The notes under the pieces are model-generated. The model worked only from the letters and a program-made list of their open reading frames with translations, had not been told where the DNA came from and made no database searches. Below, piece after piece: positions 1 through 8,707 of a DNA stretch of 64,000 nucleotides (positions are counted from its first letter, which is position 1; every line of letters begins with the position of its first letter). The stretch is from contig CM060198.1 of the NCBI GenBank assembly GCA_030549335.1, forward strand, positions 41,952,353 to 42,016,352, read 5' to 3'. The translations under genes and the position numbers were made by a program. The DNA is from Pontederia crassipes. Lineage: Eukaryota; Streptophyta; Magnoliopsida; Commelinales; Pontederiaceae.

Positions 1-263
1 ATCCTACTTGATGTTTGAGCTGATCCTAGTGGCTTACCTCATCATTATTTGTTTATTTCTTATTTGAGGACTTTGATGTTTGGTGTTCTTTCTCTCCTAG
101 CAGGTGAATGGAGCTGAAAAAGATTGGAAAAGCAAAGGGGGGACCACTTACTTTATGCTGCACAAAAGTTGTCACAGCAGCTGGATTTTCAGGCCCTGGA
201 CAGGTGGCTCACATCAGAGGCTAAGGAACATCTATATGCTGATCTAAGGGTGATTAAAGGCCA

Positions 264-272
264 GATATAAAC
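264..272 (+). promoter_or_regulatory. TATA-like box of A1 5' LTR
   Basis: The sequence GATATAAAC occurs at the matching place in the 3' LTR (9738-9746), and related forms occur in A3 (25176) and A4 (~39063). A downstream block of stable length and sequence fits transcription starting about 30 bases later. No start-site data are available. Confidence 0.55.
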
Positions 273-659
273 TTAAGAAACCCTGGACTAGGGGAGGGGA
301 GGTCGGCCATTGCAAGATTGGCGGAAGGCAGCAAGGGTTTGGAGCAAAGAGTTGGAGATGAAGTGCTGCAAGGATACTTCTAGACAAGCTTGAATCCAAG
401 ATGATTTCCTTCTGCTCTTCACTATATTTTGTATCAAACTTTGTAATTATGAGGAGCTAAACTCCATTTCTCCTAGGATAGGGTAGTAGTCTAGATTAAT
501 TGTAGATGGATATGGACATTTTTTATTTCCTGCACTGATTTCACAATTTTTGATTTTCTGATTCTTGATTCTGCATTCAGAACTCATCTATTTCTATCCT
601 ATTCTTGGCATTGTATGATCTTGCTTATATCTACAACTGAGAGGTTGTTTTATGATCTA

Positions 660-1175
660 TTCTTGATTTAAAAATGAAACAAGAATCAATGACAAGTTCT
701 AGGTCCAAATCTGATTTCCTGAATTTGATTTTTCTTGAATTCTGATTTCTGAATTGCCCAAATCTGTTTTCATCATTATGGAGCCCTAATTGATTTATAA
801 CTGAGAGGTTACTTATGGTTTCCTTCTTGTTCAGAAATGAATCAAGAGATAATGGTGTTTGTCAAGTTTTAACCCCTAAATTGTTGCAACTTTTCATTGC
901 TGATTTGCAAATCTGATTTTTTTTTCAAATCTGTTTTCCTAAAATTTTTGAAATCTGATTGCCATTGTTAAGCCCCACTTTAATCCACCATTGAGAGATG
1001 GTTTTAAGGCCTTCCTTGAGATTCAGAGATGAGCCAAGGAGCAATGACAAGTTCTGATTTCCCAAACTTGAGATTTTATGCATATTGGTTCCAATTATCT
1101 AATGTTAAGTGTGGACTTCATTTTTAATTGCAGCTGAGAGGTTGAATCAAAGTCCTCTTGTAGTTTAGAGATAAA
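660..1175 (+). repeat. Degenerate ~165-bp repeat units, each with a small hairpin
   Basis: Four imperfect units carry a word like AACTGAGAGGTT followed 20-30 bases later by a hairpin. At 826-846 the hairpin has arm CTTGTTCA, loop GAAA and arm TGAA-T-CAAG. At 1022-1033 it is TTCA-GAGA-TGAG. At 1164-1175 it is TTTA-GAGA-TAAA. The same units occur in the 3' LTR, in A2-A5 and, diverged, in C1 and C2. They lie downstream of the TATA-like box and so would be in the RNA. Confidence 0.7.
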
Positions 1176-1887
1176 CCAAGGAACACTAGCATTAATATTG
1201 GATGGATTTTATCCCTGTTTAGTTGATTGAAGCATTCCTTTCATTTTAAAAGTGCAATCTAGAAGTTATCATTCAGGATTCTATTGAATTGCCAAAAAAT
1301 CAGCAAAGTGACTTGGCCTGAACTTAATGATAACTTGATTTTCAGTGGGGATACTTTTCTAATTCAACTTGGCTAACAATTATATGACAATATATTGTTT
1401 AGTTTAGGTCTAATTGAGCTGTGAAGACAGCCATATTGAAGGTTGAATTGGATTTGACTAAAAAAATGATAACTTGTCCATTTCCATCGATAACTAATTT
1501 AGATGAATTCCAACTCCTAGGAGGACCTTCCTCATTGATCGATCAACCCTTTTAGACCCTAGATTAGTATTTACAATTCAATTTAATTAACTTTTCAGCA
1601 ATCTACAACAAGTTATCATTCTGCATTCCTAAAAGAAAAAAAAATCTATTTTCACTTCCTTTAAAAAATCTTTTTTTGCCACTTTCAATGCGATTAGTCT
1701 AAATTGTTTTTAGGTAGTCTAGGACTTCAAATCACTGTGGATATGACATTTAGGGTTACTACAATTGACCTGTGCACTGCAGTAGAGAGTGAGTTAGGGT
1801 GTTGAAATAAAAATTAAAAAAAAATTGACTTTTGACCCAAAAATCAGCAAGTTATCACTAAACCTCCAAATATCACTATCATGTTTT

Positions 1888-1905
1888 TGGTGTCGTTGTC
1901 GGGGA
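1888..1905 (+). other. Primer binding site, tRNA-Asp type (A1)
   Basis: TGGTGTCGTTGTCGGGGA begins six bases after the LTR. It matches the complement of a plant tRNA-Asp 3' end apart from C-to-T changes. The same site, less decayed, occurs in C2, D and A5. Confidence 0.85.
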
Positions 1906-2072
1906 TTTGAGGTCAATTAGACTAACTTAGGTAGTTTAGATTAGTTTTAGATTAGTTTTTAGTCCATTTGTTAGGCCAATTTTTAGTTTTTGCAGGTTAT
2001 CATTCCCAATTTTCTATTTTTGTCTAGTTTTCTTTCTTTTCTCAATTTGATACTTCTGAATTCATTTATGTA

Positions 2073-3391
2073 GGATTTGGACAATCAAGAGGACCATTAT
2101 CAATCAGATCCTGAGCCTGAAAGAAGATTCTTGAGAAGGAGGAGATTGCAAAGGCTATAGGCAAGAAGAAGTATTTTTGAAGAAGAGGAAGAGTAGCAAG
2201 GCAATATGGCTGCACCAAGGACTTTGAAGGATTGCTACTCACCTAGCAATTGCAAACTTTGAAGTGAATCCAGCCTTGGTGACAATGATAAGGCAATACT
2301 AATTTTCTGGTTTAGGGAATGAAGATCTAGCCTCACACTTGGACAACTTCAAGGAGATTTGTAGCACTGTCCACTTCAACAATACACCCATGGATGCTGT
2401 CTACATGAGGCTATTCCCATTCTCACTCAAAGACAAGGCAAAGATATGGTACAAGTCCCTCAAATCAGAAGAGATGGCTACTTGGGAATCTATTATTCAA
2501 TTATTTCTAGCTGAATTCTTTCCACCTAGCAAAACTGATAACTATAGAGATCAGATTATGAGGTTCTACCAATTGGATCAAGAGAATATATGTGATGCAT
2601 GGCAAAGACTCCAAGGCTTGCTGAGGGCATGTCCACATCATGGCTTTGAGAAATGGCAACTTGTCAACTATTTTCACAAAGGATTGAATTACCCCAGCAA
2701 GGTTGCATTGGATACAACTGCTGGAGGAATATTTGCATTAAGAAACATTGATGAAGCTTATCAATTGATTGAGAACATGGCCAAGAACCATCATTTCCTT
2801 ACACATGACAGGACAAGGAGGCCATCCAATGAGAATCAAGTCAACAACATTGCTGTCCAGATTGAACAAGGCTTGCAAAGGGCATTGGAGAAGCTGAATT
2901 TGTCAACTAATGTGGGAAAATCTTCAAATGTTGAATCAAGGTGTGATGTGTGTGGAAATCAGGGCCATATCACTGAAACTTGCAACCTTATAATGCTGCA
3001 ACATAAGCAAAGTATAGACCAAGTTAATGCAATAGAAAATTATGGAGTTAAACCCCCTACTGAGTTTTACACTCCAGAAAATAGAAATCATCCTTACCTC
3101 TCCTACAAGGCCAATCATTATCAAGGGCCATCCATGCAGAATTCCAGTTGGCAGCCCAAGATTTTGCCAAGAAACCAGCCACCTCCATATGCAACTCAAC
3201 CCTCAAATGTTCCAATACAAAGGACCCCCTATGAGCAGCCTCCTCAAAGTCAGTCTTCCCAATTCCAAACTAAAATGAAGGAGATGCTACAACAAATCTT
3301 GAAGAAGCAGGACAGCCAAGGAGAAGAAATATTGAAGATCAAATCTAGACTTGAAAACATGAGTGCCAATCAAAAGATGCTGAAAAATTAA
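2073..3391 (+). pseudogene. gag: gag relic of A1 (capsid and zinc knuckle)
   Basis: Gag would form the cytoplasmic virus-like particle. The reading begins after a TTTATGTAG/GA acceptor-like site with an acidic and arginine-rich N-terminus. Stops occur at 2158 and 2194. About 35 bases are missing near 2253 compared with A5, which shifts the frame. From 2339 a continuous frame of 350 residues holds the retrotransposon gag core (FPFSLKDKAKIWY, LRACPHHGFEKW) and a C-x2-C-x4-H-x4-C zinc knuckle at about residues 202-215. A proline- and glutamine-rich linker and a charged, probably coiled tail follow. It ends at a stop (3389) that A5 does not have. Confidence 0.9.
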
Positions 3392-4582
3392 ATTGCTTAG
3401 CAAGCTAGCATTTCAGCAAGACCCCCTTTATTCTTTCCTGGACAGCCAGAGATTAATCCTAAAGAACAGGCCAAAGCCATTCAACTTAGGAGTGGAAGGT
3501 TGGTGGAAGAGCCAATGCAAAATGTAGAGGTCAATCCAGCTCAAGAGAATTCAAACTCCAAGAATGTGGAAGGAAATTCAGTTGAGGAACACTCCTGTTC
3601 AGAACCTAAAGAAAAAGAAATTGAAGAGGCTGTCGTGAGAAATCAGAAAAGGAACTTTCAAAATGAGGCCAATGGAAGGATCTTTGACAAAGTGCCTTTC
3701 CCTCAAAGGCTAATCAAGGCAAGGCAGGACCAACAATATGGAAGATTTATTGAAATCCTGAAGAAGTTGTATATAAATGTGCCATTTGTAGAGGCAATTC
3801 AGGAGATGCCTTCATATGCTAAATTTTTGAAGGAGATCCTTACCAAGAAGAGAAGAATTTTGGAACATGAGACCATTGCTTTGACTGAAGAAGCTTCTGC
3901 AATCATTCAAAACAAATTGCCACCCAACTTGAAAGATCCAGAAAGCTTCTCCATACCTTGTGAAATTGGAAATTGGAAGATTCAAAGGGCAATGTGTGAT
4001 TTAGGTGCATCAGTGAGTGTCATACCTCTTTCACTTTGTAGGAATCTTGAAGTTGGAGATTTAAAGCCTACAAACATGTGCCTACAGCTGGCAGACAGAT
4101 CCATCAAATACCCACATGGAATCATTGAGGACATACCCCTCAAAGTTGGCAAATTTTACATACCAGTAGACTTTGTGATACTTGATATGGATGAGGACTT
4201 GAATGCCCTTATTCTTCTAGGGAGACCCTTCTTAGCCACTGCTGGGGCTGTTATTGATGTCAAGGAGGGCAGACTGACATTCCAAATTGGAGACAACAAG
4301 ATAGAATTTAATTTAGCACAAGTTATCAGTAGGCCAAATTTTCAAGAAAATGACTTTGAAGAGGGGCAGCTAGATCAAGTTGTTCAGCAAGTTTCTGCAA
4401 TAATTTCCATTGAAGACCGATTGCAAAGGTGCCTAATGTTTGATCACTTGAAGGAGCTAGAAGATCCAAAGGCTATGGCATGCAAATCTGAACTGAATTC
4501 ATTCAAATTGGTAGGAAAATTTGAATTTCAGAATGAGGTGCAGGAAGTTATCACTGCTGAACTTCAATCCACTCCAACTTAA
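3392..4582 (+). pseudogene. Aspartic protease region of A1
   Basis: The product would be the retroviral-type aspartic protease that cuts the gag-pol polyprotein. The linker with FFPGQP and LRSGR continues from gag but is cut by stops at 3389 and 3398. An open frame at 3500-4582 (360 residues) contains the active-site motif DLGAS at about residue 167, preceded by CEIGNWKIQRAMC, and the second-half motif ILLGRPFLATAGAVIDV at about residue 238. All expected protease signatures are present. In A5 the gag-protease junction is open at these two positions, so a fused gag-pro ancestor is likely. Confidence 0.88.
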
Positions 4583-5655
4583 GACAATCCTTCCAAATTG
4601 GAGCTCAAGCCTCTTCCTAGCAACTTGAAGTATGAGTTCTTGGGGGAGAACTCAACATTTCCAGTAATTATTAATGCCAATTTGCCAAAGGAACAAGTGC
4701 ATGAGTTGTTGAAAAGATTGAAGCTGTACAAGGAGGTAATAGGGTATTCCATTGAAGATATCAAGGGTATTAATCCCTCAATTTGCATGCACAGGATCCC
4801 CATGGAGGACAGCTATAAACCCTCAATTGAATGCCAAAGAAGACTCAATCCAGTAATGAAGGAAGTAGTGAAGAAGGAGGTGCTGAAATTGTTAAAAGTT
4901 GGAATCATCTACTCAATTTCAGATAGTGAATGGGTCAGCCCTGTCCAGGTGGTGCCAAAGAAGGGAGGAATCACAATTATCAAATCTGATTCAAATGAAT
5001 TGATATCCACCAGGACAGTTACAGGATGGAGGATGTGTATTGATTTTAGGAAGTTGAACAAGGCAACAAGGAAGGACCATTTTCCTCTTCCTTTCATTGA
5101 CCAGATGTTGGAGAGATTGGCAAAGCATTCCCACTTCTGTTACCTAGATGGATATTCAGGATTCCTCCAAATCCTTTCACCCTCAAGATCAACACAAGAC
5201 TACTTTCACATGTCCATATGGAACATTTGCTTATAGGAGGATGCCCTTTGGCCTATGTAATGCACCTGCCACTTTTCAGAGATGCATGATGTCAATCTTC
5301 TAAGATTTCATTGAAGAAATTATGGAGGTCTTCATGGATGATTTTTCAGTATATGGAGATTCCTTTGAGAGTTGCCTAGAAAATTTGACCAAGGTGCTAC
5401 AAAGATGTAGAGAGTCCAACTTGATCCTCAATTGGGAGAAGTGCCATTTTATGGTCCAAGAAGGGGTTGTCCTAGGACATGTTGTCTCAAGTAAAGGAAT
5501 TGAAGTGGACAAGGCCAAAATTGAAGTAATTGAGAAGTTGCCACCCCCTACAAATGTGAAGGCAATAAGAAGCTTCTTGGGGCATGCAGGATTCTACAGA
5601 AGGTTCATAAAAAACTTCTCAATGATAACTAGCCTCTTACTAAGCTCCTAGCAAA
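4583..5655 (+). pseudogene. pol: Reverse transcriptase relic of A1
   Basis: The open part at 4598-5236 holds the RT fingers and palm: WVSPVQVVPKKG, GWRMCIDFRKLNKATRKDHF and YLDGYSGFLQI. Small deletions near 5172 shift the frame. The frame picks up again as FAYRRMPFGLCNAPATFQRCMMS, with a stop at 5301. The second open part at 5322-5651 carries the catalytic pair as FMDDFSVYG, then LNWEKCHFM and FLGHAGFYRRFI. The catalytic aspartates are still encoded, but the enzyme cannot be made in one piece. Motifs are those of Athila-type Ty3/gypsy RT. Confidence 0.92.
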
Positions 5656-6130
5656 AGATGCTAATTTCAATTTTGATGAAGAGTGCATGAAGACCTTCAA
5701 GAAGGTGAAAGAAGCCCTCATCTCAGCCCCTATAGTTCAGCCACCTGATTGGTCTCTTCCATTTGAGATTATGTGTGATGCCTCTGATCAAGCAGTAGGG
5801 GCAATGTTGGGGCAAACCAAGGAGAAGAAACATTATGTCATTTGTTATGCTAGCAAGACACTAGATGAGGCCCAAATCAATTATGCTACCACTGAAAAGG
5901 AATTGCTTGCTGTGGTGTTTTCATTTGACAAGTTCAGACCTTATCTGGTGGGATCCAAGGTAATTGTATTCACAGACCATCAAGCAGTGAGACACCTCAT
6001 CAACAAGAAAGAGTCCAAGCCAAGGCTAATCAGATAAATATTATTGCCACAAGAATTTGATGTTGAAATCAGGGACAAAAGAGGGACAAAAAACTTAGTT
6101 GCTGACCATTTGTCAAGGATGGAAGGAGTT
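5656..6130 (+). pseudogene. pol: RNase H relic of A1
   Basis: This domain would remove RNA from the RNA-DNA hybrid during reverse transcription. After a frame change near 5640 it reads [14 protein letters not shown] (first Asp), [16 protein letters not shown] (Glu) and [11 protein letters not shown] (Asp). The trio of acidic residues is preserved. A stop at 6035 breaks it just before the LPQEFDVEIRDKRGTKNLVADHLSRM segment, which leads into the integrase. Confidence 0.9.
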
Positions 6131-7449
6131 CAGGATTCTAATGACTCACTCCCTATCAATGACTCCTTCCCTGATGATTTTCTAATGGCCATATCAGCTA
6201 CCCCTACTACTTGGTATGTTGATATTGTTAATTACTTGGCATGTGGAATCATTCCTTCTGACTTCTACTATCAACAGAAGAAAAAGTTTTTCCATGACTT
6301 GAAGGACTTCTATTGGGATGACCCATTTCTATTCAAAAAGTCCCCTGATGGCATTTTCAGGAGATGTGTATCAAATGCTGAATTCCAATCAATTTTGTAT
6401 GAATGCCACTCATCTCCATATGGTGGACATGGAGCCACTCAAAAGACTACTGTCAAGGTGCTACAATCTGGTTTCTATTGGCCTTCTTTGTTCAAAGATG
6501 CATATATGTATGTGAAGACTTGTGATGAATGTCAAAGGGCAGGTTCAATATCAAGGAGGAATTGCCTCAGAATGGGATTTTAGAGGTTGAAATATTTGAT
6601 GTTTGGGGCATTGATTACATGGGGCCCTTACCTAGTTCATTTGGATACAAATTTATACTACTTGCTGTTGACTATGTATCCAAATGGATAGAGGCAATTC
6701 CAACTTCAGCTGCTGATTCCAGGGCTGTAATCAAGCTTTTCAAGCAGATAATCTTCCTAAGATTTGGAATCCCAAGAGTGGTCATAAGTGATGGAGGCAG
6801 CCACTTCATTGAAAAATGTTTTGAGAACCTTCTAAACAAATAAGGAGTCAAGCACAAGGTCTCAATTGCTTACCATCCTCAAACAAATAGCCAAGCAGAA
6901 ATTTTAAATAGGGAAATCAAGGCCATATTGGAGAAAACAGTTTCCTTGACTAGGAAGGATTGGAGTTTGAGACTAAATGAGGCACTTTGGGCATATATGA
7001 CAGCCTATAAAACCCCTATAGAAACTTCTCCTTACTAATTGGTCTATGGAAAGACATGCCACCTACCAATTGAGTTGAAGCATAAAGCATATTGGGCAGT
7101 GAAGGCACTCAATTTTGATATGCAAGCATGTGGACAGAAAAGGCTTCTACAAATGGATGAGTTGGATGTGATAAGGCTAAATGCCTACCATAATTTAGAA
7201 TTCCACAGGGAGAGGACCAAGAGATGGCATGATAGCAGAATTCTGAAGAAAGAATTCAAGGTTGGAGACCTTGTATTGTTGTTTAATTCAAGGTTGAAAC
7301 TATTTCCTGGAAAGTTGAAATCAAGGTGGAGTGCACCCTTCAAAGTCCACAAAGTTTATCCTTATGGAGCTGTGGACCTTCTGAATGATAAAGAGCACAT
7401 ATTCAAGGTCAATGGACAGAGGTTGAAGCCATATAATCTTGCAATTTAG
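6131..7449 (+). pseudogene. pol: Integrase relic of A1
   Basis: The enzyme would insert the cDNA into the chromosome. The HHCC zinc domain (ECHSSPYGGHG ... CDECQR) lies before a frameshift near 6540-6580. The core reads [20 protein letters not shown] (first Asp), VISDGGSHF (second Asp) and [16 protein letters not shown] (Glu), so the DDE trio is intact. Stops lie at 6841 and 7036. The C-terminal part (7039-7449) contains [15 protein letters not shown] and RWSAPFKVHKV and ends at a natural stop. It has no chromodomain, in keeping with Athila. Confidence 0.92.
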
Positions 7450-7661
7450 TGAATCCCATTACCTTGTTGAATTGTGCATATAAAAATTTGATATTGCATA
7501 CCCAACTGATCTCTCTTGTTTCTCTGCAGGATTAGATGCAATTCATGAAGAATGGAACACCTGAAGACTTAGATTGAGATGCAAGACCCTTTGGAAGGGA
7601 TCAAATGCACAATTCCATATATTTCATACCCTCCCAACCCTCTCCCTTGCCTTAACTTTCC

Positions 7662-7704
7662 AACACTGTGGACAGTGTTGAGGCTAAGCTTAGGGGAAGA
7701 AACT
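7662..7704 (+). other. Internal hairpin plus purine tract (A1, upstream module)
   Basis: AACACTG-TGGA-CAGTGTT is a perfect inverted repeat. Seven bases later comes AAGCTTAGGGGAAGAAA, which resembles the 3' polypurine tract. The same arrangement stands about 1 kb upstream of the 3' tract in A5, B2 and D. An internal site for plus-strand priming is one possible role. Confidence 0.65.
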
Positions 7705-8666
7705 TGGTGCTTTTCTAACCTTTACACCATGTTTTCAATTCATTTTAATGTCCATATATCATTTATCACCAGGATATCAGTAGGTTTTGTAAGTTATCAT
7801 TGGTTATCACCCGGTTATCACAAGTTATCAGTAGTTATCACTAATCGAGTCCAATTCAAGTTTTGCCTTTATTTTGACTCTAAAATGGGTGAAATACATT
7901 ATATGATAGATAGTACACTCCAATACCAAGTGACCAACTTGGCCATTAGTCTTGTTGCTTTAATTGGCTATTCAATTCAGATGCATTTGAATCAATTTTC
8001 AGCTGAAATTTTTTCCTTTTTGTGGGTCACACTAGCTGATACTTATGGATTGAATTAGTAATATCATATGTCTAGAAGGGAGTCAAGGCTCTTGCTGCCA
8101 TGTTAAATAAGAAAACTTGAATTTTTGGACAAAGGGATCTAAACTATACTTGAGTTTGAACTATTGCTCACTTCATGAACAGGATAGAAAAATGAGAAAA
8201 AGTAAAAGTAAAAAGTTGCATGCATGCATAGAAAAAAGGAAGAGAGCAAAACTTCCAAAGGAATCTCTCTTCAATGTAATAAAGAAAAAAAATTTAGGAG
8301 AGCAAAACTTCCAAAGGAATCTCTCCTAAAGAAAGCATGAATAAAAATCAGGCCTTGACCTGTTTACTTGCATTTCATGAATAAAAGTCAGATGTTAAAC
8401 CTGTTTAAGCAATGAAAATCAATTCATGATGGGATTTGTAGTTCAAACTTGTAGTAAAGTTGACAATTCCTGCAATTCAAACATGTTATTGCTAGTACTT
8501 CTTTCATGGCTTAAATTTTCCTTAGCCTCTGTGATTCCCTAGCTAGAAATTGAGTTTTTGGAAAGAATGAAGTGTTGGCAAAGTGAGAAACTCATTGGAT
8601 TCAATTCAGCTGACTTATACTTCATTTGTGGACTTTTAATTCAAGTTTGTCCTTAATTTCTAAATG

Positions 8667-8707
8667 TTTTGCTTGAGGACAAGCAAAAGGCTAAGCTTGG
8701 GGGAGTT
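8667..8707 (+). other. Hairpin plus 3' polypurine tract of A1
   Basis: TTTTGCTTG-AGGA-CAAGCAAAA is a perfect 9-bp stem. It is followed by AAGCTTGGGGGAGTT directly before the LTR start at 8708. The purine tract is the expected primer for plus-strand DNA. The hairpin is conserved in A5, B2 and D. Confidence 0.8.

Larger units (their letters stand above)
1..1881 (+). repeat. 5' LTR of A1, left-truncated by the window
   Basis: It is nearly collinear with 9474-11348. It ends CTATCA, directly before the primer site. A TATA-like GATATAAAC at 264-272 is the likely promoter. Further features are a conserved block with GAGGAGCTAA at 451-492 and a series of small hairpins between 660 and 1175. If transcription starts just after the TATA, most of this part of the LTR is transcribed leader. 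The two LTRs differ by scattered substitutions, for example around 170-205, so the insertion is not very young. Confidence 0.93.
7450..8707 (+). other. Non-coding spacer between pol and 3' LTR of A1
   Basis: No env-like protein is recognisable. A splice-acceptor-like TTGTTTCTCTGCAG/G ends at 7529 and is also present in A5. An open frame at 7579-8058 (159 codons) is shared with A5 but contains GTTATCA repeats and resembles no known family; I regard it as chance. The spacer holds two hairpin and purine-tract modules (7662-7704 and 8667-8707). Between them are a 30-base hairpin present twice (8241-8270 and 8297-8326) and a repeated ATGAATAAAA word. Confidence 0.7.

Noticed and set aside
7579..8058. 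Open frame of 159 codons after pol, partly conserved in A5 (57090-56683), with a hydrophobic stretch
   Set aside because: No family is recognisable. The frame runs through GTTATCA repeats, and conservation is explained by the close relation of A1 and A5. It is not evidence of an envelope protein.
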